Assembly: GCA_041563315.1 (NCBI GenBank)
Contig: JBFFNE010000013.1
Coordinates: 1-52,933, forward strand
Length of the DNA stretch: 52,933 nt
Origin: JBFEYJ01 sp041563315
GTDB lineage: Bacteria > Pseudomonadota > Gammaproteobacteria > Thiohalomonadales > Thiohalomonadaceae
Direction: 5' to 3'
The translations under genes and the position numbers were made by a program. Position 1 is the stretch's first letter, and every line of letters begins with the position of its first letter. The notes beneath the pieces were generated by a model, which saw only the letters and a list, made by a program, of their open reading frames with translations, was not told where the DNA came from and searched no databases. Positions 17,687-26,060 of this stretch are shown here, piece by piece.

Positions 17687-18557
17687 AGAAATTGAACCAG
17701 TTGTAGGGAGCCAGCTTGGCATAATGCTCCAGACGTTCCGCGTAACGTTGGGTCCATTGCTGCGCCACTGTCTCACGCTCGGCACGGGTGAAGCGAATCT
17801 CCTCCGCCAGCGGCTCGAAATAGATATCGTAACGGTTGCCGCCGCGGTAAAGGCCGAAGACCAGAATGACCGGCACCTGCAGGGTGCCAGCCAGCAGCAC
17901 CGGACCGGCTGGGAACAGGGTCTCCTCACCGAGGAAACGGCAACGGCTAACCTTCTCGCTCTCTGCTACCCGATCGCCGAGCATGCCCACTATCTCCCCC
18001 GCTTCCAGCGCCTCCTTGACCTTAAGCAGGGCATTCGTGGTACCAAGCGGAATGACTGTCTCAGCCACTTCCGGGTTAAGTGAGTTAAACAAGCGGGTCA
18101 GGTACTGATTATGATCGTGGTACATCAGCACGTTCATCCGCGCGTGACGATGCTCTACCGCCATCGCACGCAGGACCTCGAAACTGCCGAGGTGCCCCCC
18201 CAGTAACAGAAAGCCGCGCCCGGCCTCGACCAACGCCAAGGCTTTCTCGAAGCCGTGAAAACGAAAATCGAACTGGTCGAACTGACCGGTGAGAAAAAAG
18301 ACCCGATCGAGGATGGTTGAGGAAAAGCAGTGAATGTGACGCGCCACTTCCCACAATGTGGCGGGACGGCCAAAAACACGGCTGAGGTAATCACGTGAAG
18401 CACGCCGTGAGGCCGTCGCCGTCAGCAGGAAATAGGCGGTAATGGGATAGAGCAGCAGGCGCGCCACACCACGGCCAATACGCTGTGCCACCCACAAAAT
18501 AACCCGAATGGCAAAGGGTGAGCCGCGCTCCTTTTGCTGAAACCATGTCTTGCTCAC
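17661..18557 (-). CDS. LpxL-like acyltransferase of the polyene operon
   Basis: 298-aa acyltransferase of the predicted lysophospholipid/LpxL superfamily. The catalytic HX4E motif is GGHLGSFEVLR (His122, Glu127), followed by a DRVAESEKVSRCRFLG segment and an APYNWFNFYDYW C-terminal motif typical of the subgroup found in aryl polyene loci. It probably acylates the polyene or its lipid anchor. In some clusters this domain is fused to a GT2 glycosyltransferase; here the GT2 is a separate gene at the operon end. Confidence 0.88.
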   Translation of the reverse strand: MSKTWFQQKERGSPFAIRVILWVAQRIGRGVARLLLYPITAYFLLTATASRRASRDYLSRVFGRPATLWEVARHIHCFSSTILDRVFFLTGQFDQFDFRFHGFEKALALVEAGRGFLLLGGHLGSFEVLRAMAVEHRHARMNVLMYHDHNQYLTRLFNSLNPEVAETVIPLGTTNALLKVKEALEAGEIVGMLGDRVAESEKVSRCRFLGEETLFPAGPVLLAGTLQVPVILVFGLYRGGNRYDIYFEPLAEEIRFTRAERETVAQQWTQRYAERLEHYAKLAPYNWFNFYDYWNHKQ

Positions 18558-18868
18558 TTCACGCCACCCGTTGCCTGCAGCATGATCTGCCCCTGCGCCA
18601 GACGCCGCTCCCCAACGCGGCAGGTAAAGCGCAACGGGCGCGCAGCATCCTGCTGCTCGAGCTCAACGGCAAACGCCTCCCCAGGCAACAACGGCGAGAC
18701 AAACTTTACGTTACTCAGCTTGGCCACCCGGCTCCCTGGACGCCAATCACGCAGCGCCAGTAATACCGCGTCCAGGATCACGACCCCAGGGACAATCGGA
18801 TGCCCGGGAAAGTGACCGGGCAGACTGGGGTGGCTGGCGGCGATCACCTGTTCAGCGTGATACTGCAT
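18554..18868 (-). CDS. Hotdog-fold dehydratase/thioester dehydrase (ApeI-like)
   Basis: 104-aa single-hotdog protein with the FabZ/FabA-type motif LPGHFPGHPIVPGVV (His within HFPGHP, residues ~19-28) and the central strand VKFVSPLLPGEAF. In aryl polyene synthesis, a protein of this kind works as the second dehydratase. It directly abuts the AMP-ligase gene (18869) and overlaps the acyltransferase start by 4 bp. Confidence 0.88.
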   Translation of the reverse strand: MQYHAEQVIAASHPSLPGHFPGHPIVPGVVILDAVLLALRDWRPGSRVAKLSNVKFVSPLLPGEAFAVELEQQDAARPLRFTCRVGERRLAQGQIMLQATGGVK

Positions 18869-20215
18869 TCAATGATTCCTCAGGTTTGCCAGCAAGGCCA
18901 ACACGGCATCGCGCGGCAATTTACCCATCTCGTTGCGGGGCAAGCGCTCCACCCGGTAGAGAGGGCGAGGCAGATAAATCGGATCAATAAGTTCCTGCAA
19001 TGCCGCCAGAATCGTCTTGTTGTCAAGCTGCGGCGCCACCACCAGCGCCATCAATCGAATAGTCTCTTCAGGCTCGACATCAGGGACGAAAAAGACCCCG
19101 TCCTCAACCCCGGGGATCGACTGCAACTTGTGGTTCAGGTCGCCCAGCGAAGCACGTTTTCCGGCGATCTTGATCATATCGCTATCGCGCCCCTCGAGGG
19201 TAAAGCGCCCGTCCGCGGCCAAACAGAGTCTGTCACTCAGCACCACCGGCTGAGGCAGATGTCCACCGTTGACCTGCACCACACCGTCTTGCACCACCAG
19301 GGATAAACCACCATGCAAGGACCACTGCGTGTCATGAGCAGTGCGTCGTGTGGCGATCGCTCCGGTTTCGGTACTGCCGTAGATCTCACTCACATCACAG
19401 GAAAACAGGGATTCGGCCCGTTGCGCTGTCTCGGCGGCAAGTGGCGCGGTCGCCGAGATGATACCGCCCAGTGCAGGCCAAGTGAGTCCTGCGTCAACAC
19501 AGGTACGCAAGTGAACAGGAGTCGTAATCAGCTGAGTCGAGCTATCCAGCGACGCCACTACCCGACGCAGGTCATCGGGAAAGAAGGGCCTTCCGCCGTG
19601 TACCGCCAAAGCGGTGGCCAGCGGCAGGACAATCGAGGTTTCCAGGCCAAACATGTGCTGCGGCGGTACTGTCGCCACAATGGTGAGCGTCTCCTTCTCC
19701 TGCAGTGCAAAGGCCGCTTCGGTGAGCTTCGCCCCCAGGTAGAGCTCACCCCAGCGCTTAGCATTGGCCCTCGCCTGACCCGTACTGCCGGAGGTAAAGA
19801 CTGTGGCCACCACCTGCTCTGCCGGCAGTTGTATCGGCAGACTTGGCGCGGAAAACCCGGTGCCATCACACCCATCGAGCATAACCGTATGCTGGGACAA
19901 CCTCAGTTCAGGCAGGGCGGCGTCGACCAGGCAGTAGCTGCCGGGATAATCCGCTGCCACCGCCTCAACCACTTTCGGCGCACGGTTTGGCGGCAGCAGA
20001 TTGACCTGCTGGCGAAGCACCAAGGCGACGAAACTGACCAGAAAGAGGTAGCGATCCTCACATAGATTGATCCCATGGCGTGCCTCGGGAAGCCCGGCAG
20101 CCACCTGCTGTACATGCTCTACAAACTGCCGGGTTGTGATCGGCTTCCCTCGCCAGATGGCAAATTCCGCCTCCGGCGCATGGTGCTCCAGCATCGGATA
20201 GACCGTTGTTGTCAT
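18869..20215 (-). CDS. Acyl/aryl-AMP ligase (ANL superfamily, ApeH-like)
   Basis: 448-aa adenylate-forming enzyme, short for the ANL superfamily. It shows the P-loop VFTSGSTGQARANAK, the core motif EIYGSTETGAIATR, the LEGRDSDMIKIAGKRAS hinge, and a C-terminal lysine in LPRNEMGKLPRDAV. It would activate the starter acid (4-hydroxybenzoate or a hydroxycinnamate in characterised aryl polyene clusters) and load the ACP. No ammonia lyase or chorismate lyase is in this operon, so the starter must come from elsewhere. Confidence 0.88.
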   Translation of the reverse strand: MTTTVYPMLEHHAPEAEFAIWRGKPITTRQFVEHVQQVAAGLPEARHGINLCEDRYLFLVSFVALVLRQQVNLLPPNRAPKVVEAVAADYPGSYCLVDAALPELRLSQHTVMLDGCDGTGFSAPSLPIQLPAEQVVATVFTSGSTGQARANAKRWGELYLGAKLTEAAFALQEKETLTIVATVPPQHMFGLETSIVLPLATALAVHGGRPFFPDDLRRVVASLDSSTQLITTPVHLRTCVDAGLTWPALGGIISATAPLAAETAQRAESLFSCDVSEIYGSTETGAIATRRTAHDTQWSLHGGLSLVVQDGVVQVNGGHLPQPVVLSDRLCLAADGRFTLEGRDSDMIKIAGKRASLGDLNHKLQSIPGVEDGVFFVPDVEPEETIRLMALVVAPQLDNKTILAALQELIDPIYLPRPLYRVERLPRNEMGKLPRDAVLALLANLRNH

Positions 20216-20219
20216 CCCA

Positions 20220-20843
20220 TCACCTCAGCAGGGTACGCAAATCGATGCGCGACAACGAGCGGAAGAAATCAGAAAAGCCCATACGCTCATCCGGACGAAG
20301 AAAGACACTGCGCAGGGCAAACTCCACCAGAAAAAAAGCCCCGAGCAACAGGTAGTTGATAAAGTTGGTGAAGAGTGACCACTGTTCTGCACTGGCATAC
20401 AGGCTCAACAGCACAATCTCCAGCAACAGGGCGCTGAAAAAGACGACCCAGGCCCAGGTGGTGCGGCGGGTGTAACGCTGCAAGCGCGGCGTCAGTGGCC
20501 CATGCATCAATGCAGCAATACGGCTGATCAGCGGTGTCTGCCCCGGCAGCAGGGTGCGGGCAAACATCACCCAAAAGACAAGGATGATCGCCGGCGGCGG
20601 CACATAGAGCAGCTGGGCGGCGGTCAACGGTGTTGCCGCCAGTGCCACCGCCACCGCAACGGCCATCCCCAGTGCCAATACCACTCGACCAACCGTGGGG
20701 GCCGGTAACAGTAGCAGCAACAGCAGAATAAACAGCGCGGGCAGCAGTTGCCCGAAAAGCACCCCGAGGTGAACAGCGAAGGGGTAACTTAATACCAGAA
20801 GGAGAGTGAGCACCCTGTAAGTAGTGCGCGGTTCATTGCACAC
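20220..20843 (-). CDS. Predicted membrane protein of aryl polyene clusters (COG4648-like)
   Basis: About 207 aa with six or so hydrophobic segments (LTLLLVLSYPFAVHLGVLF, LFILLLLLLLP, ILVFWVMFARTLLPG, WAWVVFFSALLLEIVLL). The soluble C-terminal tail ends FFRSLSRIDLRTLLR. Proteins of this type occur in aryl polyene operons between the ACP and the AMP-ligase, with no assigned reaction. There is no ATG near the N terminus of the membrane part; the GTG at 20843, overlapping the ACP stop by 11 bp, is the likeliest start, and a GTG at 20813 is an alternative. Confidence 0.75.
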   Translation of the reverse strand: MCNEPRTTYRVLTLLLVLSYPFAVHLGVLFGQLLPALFILLLLLLLPAPTVGRVVLALGMAVAVAVALAATPLTAAQLLYVPPPAIILVFWVMFARTLLPGQTPLISRIAALMHGPLTPRLQRYTRRTTWAWVVFFSALLLEIVLLSLYASAEQWSLFTNFINYLLLGAFFLVEFALRSVFLRPDERMGFSDFFRSLSRIDLRTLLR

Positions 20844-21102
20844 GATTCTGTTCGACGTGACTGGCGAGGGCACGCAAAGAAGAGAAAATGCGGGAGTTGT
20901 CCTCATCGTCGGAACGCAGCTGGAAACCATATGTCCTGGAGATGGCCAGCGCCAGTTCCAGCGCGTCAATAGAGTCCAGCCCCAAGCCTTCCCTGAACAA
21001 CGCCGCTTCAGGGTCAATCTCATCAACCGTGATATCCTCGAGATTCAGCGTATCAATGATAAGTTGCGCAAGCTCATGCTCACGGGGTGAAAGCTCAGCC
21101 AT
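20833..21102 (-). CDS. Acyl carrier protein of the polyene operon
   Basis: 89-aa four-helix carrier protein with the phosphopantetheine attachment motif GLGLDSIDALELA (Ser44), an acidic helix II, and a D-rich loop (RSDDEDNSRIFSS). It is the first gene of the operon and carries the chain during synthesis. Characterised aryl polyene clusters usually have two ACP genes; only this one is seen here. Confidence 0.93.
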   Translation of the reverse strand: MAELSPREHELAQLIIDTLNLEDITVDEIDPEAALFREGLGLDSIDALELALAISRTYGFQLRSDDEDNSRIFSSLRALASHVEQNRVQ

Positions 21103-21170
21103 TCCGTTATCCCAACCTCATAATAAAAAATAATTGATTTTATTGCTAAATTAATTCAAAAGCGGGCCTC

Positions 21171-21199
21171 ATTATACGCCTTTACCGGAAAAAAATTAA
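21171..21199 (-). promoter_or_regulatory. Candidate sigma-70 promoter of the polyene operon
   Basis: On the minus strand a perfect TATAAT (21176-21171) lies 17 bp downstream of a weak TTAATT -35 (21199-21194), in an AT-rich stretch upstream of the ACP gene. Transcription would start near 21164, giving a ~60-nt leader. Confidence 0.55.
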
Positions 21200-21240
21200 C
21201 TTATCTCCGCGTGTTGTTTCACAACTTGTCCAATATCCGG

Positions 21241-21912
21241 TCAGCGAATCCGGGCAAGACTGGCATGGTCCTGCACCAGTCGCGCCCACAGGGCACCACA
21301 GTAATACCAATGCAGATACCAAGCCTCCAGCAACAATTTGAGTAAGGTCCGGGGGTGCACAGACAACTGATCTTCTGCCGCGCAAAGGACAAACTTCAGC
21401 GACAGGCCATCAGCCAGGGCCGCGGTGCGGGCCAGGTGGTAGCGGTTAGTGACGAGAATACAGTCCATCTCATCGCCCAGTTGTTCACGAACACAGCGCA
21501 GGTTCTCCAGGGTATGGCGCGAGCGCTCTTCCAGCTGGATTGCCTGCTCGGCAACCCCGTGGTGCAGCAGAAATTCACGCCCCGCCTCCGCCTCGCTGCT
21601 GCAATGGCGCGATGTACGCCCCCCAAGCAGCACAACCTGGCCACTACACCCGGCCTGCAGCAAGGCCTGCGCCCGCTCGAGTCGCTGTCGATAGTCCCTG
21701 CGCACTCGGCACGCCTTGAGTTCCACACCCAGCACCAGGATCTGCTCACGCCTATCGGTCGCGACCGGTGTCTTCAATGCGACCCACACTACCCGCATCA
21801 ACGCTGGCAGCAGCGTTGCACCAAGGGTGATTAGCAGTAACGCATTGGAGATGAGCAACATCTTGAAACCGTTGCCGCCAACGCTGGAGAGGCGGATCAG
21901 AGGGTTGCGCAT
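21241..21912 (-). CDS. DUF218 (YdcF/SanA/ElyC-like) membrane protein
   Basis: 223 aa from this start. It has an N-terminal transmembrane helix (MLLISNALLLITLGATLLPAL with charged flanks), then a Rossmann-like DUF218 domain: EQILVLGVELKACRVRRDY, VVLLGGRTSRHCSSEAEAG, RSRHTLENL and CILVTNRYHLARTAALA. DUF218 proteins are linked to cell envelope functions and vancomycin sensitivity, with no confirmed reaction. An ATG ten codons upstream (21942) is also possible. It lies upstream of, and co-directional with, the polyene operon, but ~140 bp and a promoter separate them. Confidence 0.8.
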   Translation of the reverse strand: MRNPLIRLSSVGGNGFKMLLISNALLLITLGATLLPALMRVVWVALKTPVATDRREQILVLGVELKACRVRRDYRQRLERAQALLQAGCSGQVVLLGGRTSRHCSSEAEAGREFLLHHGVAEQAIQLEERSRHTLENLRCVREQLGDEMDCILVTNRYHLARTAALADGLSLKFVLCAAEDQLSVHPRTLLKLLLEAWYLHWYYCGALWARLVQDHASLARIR

Positions 21913-21950
21913 AGTTCGGCTGTTCCGTTTATTGGCCTGCAATCCTTGGG

Positions 21951-21956
21951 TATAAT
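21951..21956 (+). promoter_or_regulatory. Candidate -10 element of the mipA-like gene
   Basis: TATAAT 26 bp upstream of the MipA/OmpV ATG at 21982. No convincing -35 hexamer is found at 16-18 bp spacing, so the assignment rests on the perfect -10 and its position. Confidence 0.4.
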
Positions 21957-21981
21957 GGCGTCACACCATTGAGATGTCACG

Positions 21982-22800
21982 ATGACTTTTCGCCTACTGT
22001 CCCTGTTGCTGTTTACACCACTGGCCTTCGCCACCGAAAAGACCCTGCCACTGTGGGAATTTGGAGTAGGTGCTGCAGCCATGCGCTTTCCTGATTACCG
22101 CGGCTCGGACGAGTCTAGCCAATACCTGCTACCCTTTCCCGCCTTGATCTATCGCGGCAACAAGGTCAAGGTCGACCGCAAAGGGATGCGGGGCTTGCTG
22201 TTCGATAGCGACCGGGTTGTAATCGACGTGAGCCTTGATGGTGCAGTACCGGTCGACAGCGACCAGAACGGCGCCCGGAAAGGAATGCCGGATCTGGACG
22301 CCGTGTTCGAAATAGGCCCGTCACTGAAATTCATTTTGCTTGATAGCGATTCTGTAGAGCTGCGTTTTAATCTACCTTACCGCTACACCTACTCATCTGA
22401 CTTTACTCGCCTGGACAGCCGCGGCACCCTGTTCCATCCCAATATCTCAATCAGTTACCGTCGTGACTGGAGCCTCGGTATGACCCTCGGCCCTATCTAT
22501 GCCTCCCAGGAATATCACGATTACTACTACAGCGTACCCGCCGACTACGTCACCGCCACACGGCCGGCCTATTGCCCTGATGGCGGCTATAGCGGGATGC
22601 GCTATTCCTTCGGACTAAGCCGGCGTTACAACGGTTTTTGGCTTGGCGCCTTCATTCGCTATGATGATCTGAGTGATGCGGTTTTTCGCGACAGCCCGCT
22701 GGTCACGAGGGAAAGCTCAATGATGGGAGGCGTCAACTTCGCCTGGTTCTTCAAACGCTCGGCAAAAAGGGTACGAGTCGTTGATGAGGTGGCCAACTAA
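21982..22800 (+). CDS. MipA/OmpV family outer membrane protein
   Basis: 272-aa outer-membrane beta-barrel with a signal peptide (MTFRLLSLLLFTPLAFA, cut before TEK). Family marks are WEFGVGAAAMRFPDYRGSDES at the mature N terminus, PFPALIYRGNKVKVDRKG, and the glycine-rich closing strands SSMMGGVNFAWFF. MipA-type proteins are scaffolds for murein-synthesising machinery in E. coli; others act as uncharacterised porins. The protein extends ~14 residues past the last aromatic strand, which is unusual for a C-terminal barrel signal. Confidence 0.85.
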   Translation: MTFRLLSLLLFTPLAFATEKTLPLWEFGVGAAAMRFPDYRGSDESSQYLLPFPALIYRGNKVKVDRKGMRGLLFDSDRVVIDVSLDGAVPVDSDQNGARKGMPDLDAVFEIGPSLKFILLDSDSVELRFNLPYRYTYSSDFTRLDSRGTLFHPNISISYRRDWSLGMTLGPIYASQEYHDYYYSVPADYVTATRPAYCPDGGYSGMRYSFGLSRRYNGFWLGAFIRYDDLSDAVFRDSPLVTRESSMMGGVNFAWFFKRSAKRVRVVDEVAN

Positions 22801-22868
22801 GCCTGATGCCATCGCCATATCGTCCACGCAGCTTAAAGAAACCAACAACCGTTGTTTTTCCAGCGGGA

Positions 22869-24752
22869 TTATTGCTCGAAATAGGTATACCCCTCCAGGC
22901 CGTTGGCCAGGGTCTCCAGATAAAGCTCCCGCTGCGTTTCGTCAAGGTTACTACTGCTGACCTTCTCCCGGTACACCTGCATCAGCTCAGCCGGTTCGTA
23001 GTGGACATAACGTAGCAAATCACCGACGGTATCGCCGCGTTCAGGTCCATCAAGGTGGTAGTCGCCGTTTTCATCCTGCACCACGTTGACCGAGTCCGTA
23101 TCGCCGAACAGGTTATGCATATCACCGAGGATCTCCTGGTAGGCACCGACGAGAAAAAATCCGAGCAGGTATTCCTCATCCTCGCGTAAATCGTGCACAC
23201 GCAGGCTGGCTTCCACTCCTTCGAAATCCACGTAATGCTCGATGCAGCCGTCCGAGTCGCAGGTCAGATCCTGGATCAGGGCGCGGCGGATCGGCGGTTC
23301 GTCCAGGCGCTGCAGCGGCACGATGGGGAAGATCTGATCGATACCCCACACATCGGGCATCGACTGGAACATGGAGAAGTTGCAGAAGTATTTATCCGCC
23401 AGCTTTTCGTGCAGTTCGTCGATCGCCTCGCGATGGGCGCGGCGCTCCGGTTGCAGGTGCCGGACGACCCGTCGGCAGATGGCGTAGTATAGTTCTTCGG
23501 CACGGGCACGCTGTGCCAGGGTGAGCACCCCGTGAATGTACATCGCCTGCGCTTCGGCCAGCCAATGCACCGCATCGTGGTAAACCTCCAGCGCCGAGCG
23601 CTGTGAGACGTGCTCCAGGCCCTGCCACAGGTCATGCAGGATAAGTGGATCGTCCTCAACGGGCGGCGTGCCAGCCTCTCCTTCAGGGGCGCGGTCGACC
23701 TCCATCACATTGGTGATCAGCACCGCATGATGGGCGGTCATGGCACGGCCCGACTCGGAGATGATATCCGGGTGCGGCAGCTCATATTCGCTGCACACCT
23801 CCCACAAAGTATGCACAATGTTGTGGGCATACTCGTGCACGCTGTAATTCATTGAGCATTCACTGCGCGAGCGAGTCCCCTCATAATCGATGGCCAGACC
23901 ACCGCCGACATCGATAATGGTGAGCGGCACCCCCAGCCGATAGAGTTCGGCATAGAAGCGCGCCACCTCGCGCGCGCCGCGCTGGATATCGCGGATGTTG
24001 GCCACCTGCGAGCCAAGATGGAAATGGAGCAGGTTGAGATTCTCCACCAGACCGTGCTCTCGCAGCCACCCTACTGCATAAAGCACCTGCGCTGCCGAGA
24101 GGCCGAATTTGGATTTCTCGCCTCCGCTGTTCTGCCATTTGCCGCTACCCAGCGAGGAGAGGCGCACCCGCAGGCCGAGCAGCGGTTCGACGCCAAGCTC
24201 GCGCGACTCCTCCAGCACCAGCTGCAGTTCGGAGAGCTTCTCCACCACAATACAGACACGGTGGCCGATGGCCTTACCGATCAGTGCCAGGCGGATGTAC
24301 TCGCGGTCCTTGTAACCGTTGCACACCACCATGCCACCGGTCGGTACCATTCCCAGCACTGCCATCAGCTCCGGCTTGCTCCCCGCCTCAAGGCCCACGC
24401 TTTCATCACCACGGTGCAGGATCTGTTCGACCACATTATGTTGCTGATTAACCTTAATCGGATAGACGGCGGTGTAGCGTCCCTGATAGCCGTCCTTCTC
24501 CATCTCGGAGGTAAAGGCACCGACCAGCGTATTGACCCGGTCATGCAGGATGCCATTAAAACGCAGCAGGATGGGCAGCGTCAGTCCCTCGGCGTGGACC
24601 CGCTCTACCAGCTCCAGCAGATCGATACCGCGAGCGGGATCCCGCTCCGGATAGGCGCAGAGCCGCCCATCAGCATTGATGTCGTAGTAGCCACTACCCC
24701 AGTAAGGGATGTTGTAGCTGGCTCGGGCCTGCTCGATACTCCAGTCGCTCAT
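22869..24752 (-). CDS. speA: Biosynthetic arginine decarboxylase
   Basis: PLP-dependent fold-III decarboxylase converting arginine to agmatine, the first step of polyamine synthesis (627 aa; E. coli SpeA is ~658). The PLP lysine is in YPIKVNQQHN (Lys100). Other strongly conserved blocks are GLEAGSKPELMAVLG, VCNGYKDREYIRLALIG, LLHFHLGSQVANIRDI, DVGGGLAIDYEGTRS, SESGRAMTAHHAVL and LTCDSDGCIEHY. The start at 24752 is chosen over 24779 because of AGGATT next to it and the MSDWSIEQARASYNI alignment with SpeA. It is divergent from speE across ~230 bp. Confidence 0.96.
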   Translation of the reverse strand: MSDWSIEQARASYNIPYWGSGYYDINADGRLCAYPERDPARGIDLLELVERVHAEGLTLPILLRFNGILHDRVNTLVGAFTSEMEKDGYQGRYTAVYPIKVNQQHNVVEQILHRGDESVGLEAGSKPELMAVLGMVPTGGMVVCNGYKDREYIRLALIGKAIGHRVCIVVEKLSELQLVLEESRELGVEPLLGLRVRLSSLGSGKWQNSGGEKSKFGLSAAQVLYAVGWLREHGLVENLNLLHFHLGSQVANIRDIQRGAREVARFYAELYRLGVPLTIIDVGGGLAIDYEGTRSRSECSMNYSVHEYAHNIVHTLWEVCSEYELPHPDIISESGRAMTAHHAVLITNVMEVDRAPEGEAGTPPVEDDPLILHDLWQGLEHVSQRSALEVYHDAVHWLAEAQAMYIHGVLTLAQRARAEELYYAICRRVVRHLQPERRAHREAIDELHEKLADKYFCNFSMFQSMPDVWGIDQIFPIVPLQRLDEPPIRRALIQDLTCDSDGCIEHYVDFEGVEASLRVHDLREDEEYLLGFFLVGAYQEILGDMHNLFGDTDSVNVVQDENGDYHLDGPERGDTVGDLLRYVHYEPAELMQVYREKVSSSNLDETQRELYLETLANGLEGYTYFEQ

Positions 24753-24984
24753 AATCCTGCCTGTACAATTAAACTTCAATCATAGGTGTGTTCTTAAACA
24801 TAAGGCCGGTGCCATGCAACAAGCTCCCGCGGCCTTCGCTAAGATCTTCCCCGGCAATGCTTATGAACGGACCTGTAAGTTTGATTGAATTATCCGGCAT
24901 TAGCCGATGCATTGGAATGTCCAGTTGCAGCCCCCGGTTACGCGGAGTATCTTTCCGGTTTTTCAGCGCTGACGGAGAACCTCC

Positions 24985-25848
24985 ATGCTGCCGACGGACA
25001 AGAACTGGTATAGCGAAGCCTCAACCGAGACCGGCTCCGCCTTCTCTCTGACCCTCACCGCCCGGGGCAAGCTGCATGAAGAGCAGACCCCGTTCCAGAA
25101 GATCGAGGTGTTCGAGACCGAAACCTTCGGCAACCTGATGACCATTGACGGGCTGGTTATGCTCACCACCCGCGACAACTACCTCTATCACGAGATGATG
25201 TCGCACCCGGTCCTGTTCACCCACCCCAACCCAAAGCGCGTGCTGATCATCGGTGGTGGCGACTGCGGAACCCTGCGAGAGGTACTGCGCCACCCCGGGG
25301 TGGAAAAGGCGCAACAGGTGGATATCGACGAGGGGGTCACCCGCGCCGCACTGAAATACTTTCCCGAGCTGTGCGAATCCAACGACGATCAGCGCGCCGA
25401 GCTGCATTTTGATGACGGCCTGAAATGGATCAAGGAGGCCGCTCCCGGCAGTTACGACATCATCATCGTTGACTCCACCGACCCCATCGGCCCGGCCGAA
25501 GGGCTGTTCGGCGAGGCCTTCTTCCGCGACTGCGTCCAGGCCCTCGGCGAAAACGGCATCCTGGTGCAGCAGAGCGAATCCCCCCTGCTGCACATGGAGC
25601 TTTTGAAGGACATCCACCGTTACATGCGCCGCGCCGGCTTCGGTGCCACCCAGACCCTGCATTTTCCGCAGCCGGTCTACCCATCCGGCTGGTGGAGCTG
25701 CACCATGGCAACGAAAAGCGCCTTCAACGGTCTTCGCGAAGCCGACAGCACCAACCGCCCGTTCAAGACCCGTTACTACTCACCAGAGGTGCACAAGGGA
25801 GCGCTGGCTTTGCCACCATTCATGCTGGAGGCGTTTGCCGATCTCTGA
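24985..25848 (+). CDS. speE: Spermidine synthase
   Basis: Aminopropyltransferase moving the aminopropyl group of decarboxylated SAM to putrescine (287 aa, usual length). The SAM-binding motif is VLIIGGGDCGTLREVLRH, the substrate loop is VDSTDPIGPAEGLF, and DNYLYHEMM and QQSESPLL are present. A GGAGAACC ribosome site precedes the ATG. Pairing with divergent speA forms a polyamine locus, but no agmatinase (speB) or SAM decarboxylase (speD) gene is in the window. Confidence 0.96.
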   Translation: MLPTDKNWYSEASTETGSAFSLTLTARGKLHEEQTPFQKIEVFETETFGNLMTIDGLVMLTTRDNYLYHEMMSHPVLFTHPNPKRVLIIGGGDCGTLREVLRHPGVEKAQQVDIDEGVTRAALKYFPELCESNDDQRAELHFDDGLKWIKEAAPGSYDIIIVDSTDPIGPAEGLFGEAFFRDCVQALGENGILVQQSESPLLHMELLKDIHRYMRRAGFGATQTLHFPQPVYPSGWWSCTMATKSAFNGLREADSTNRPFKTRYYSPEVHKGALALPPFMLEAFADL

Positions 25849-25949
25849 AAGTTCAAGGGTAACTACTCGCCCCGTTCCAACAAGGTTTACTTACCGCAAA
25901 GAATCGTGACCGGGACGGTCGCTCCCACAGCATGAGGGGTTTGTGTTAT

Positions 25950-26018
25950 GTAGGAGCGGCTTCCAGCCGTGACCGAACGGAGGCGTATCAGACAGTCGCG
26001 GCAAGGTGCCGCTCCTAC
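25950..26018. repeat. Inverted REP-like repeat (GTAGGAGCGGC ... GCCGCTCCTAC)
   Basis: Perfect 11-bp arms at 25950-25960 and 26008-26018, with inner imperfect pairing (TTCCAGCCGTGAC against GTCGCGGCAAGG). GTAGGAGCGGC-type elements are frequent dispersed intergenic repeats in gammaproteobacteria. A half copy (GTCGCTCCCAC) lies just upstream near 25918. Confidence 0.7.
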
Positions 26019-26020
26019 AC

Positions 26021-26060
26021 TTTGAACTTTCAGCCTTGAACCTTGAATCTTAAACTTTCA
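26021..26060. repeat. Dispersed TTTGAACTTTCAGC-type repeat, copy 2
   Basis: Shares a ~21-bp near-identical segment with the copy at 9545-9575 and continues as TTGAA/CTTAAA units. It reaches into the last codons of the hybrid kinase gene (stop at 26050). Confidence 0.5.
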
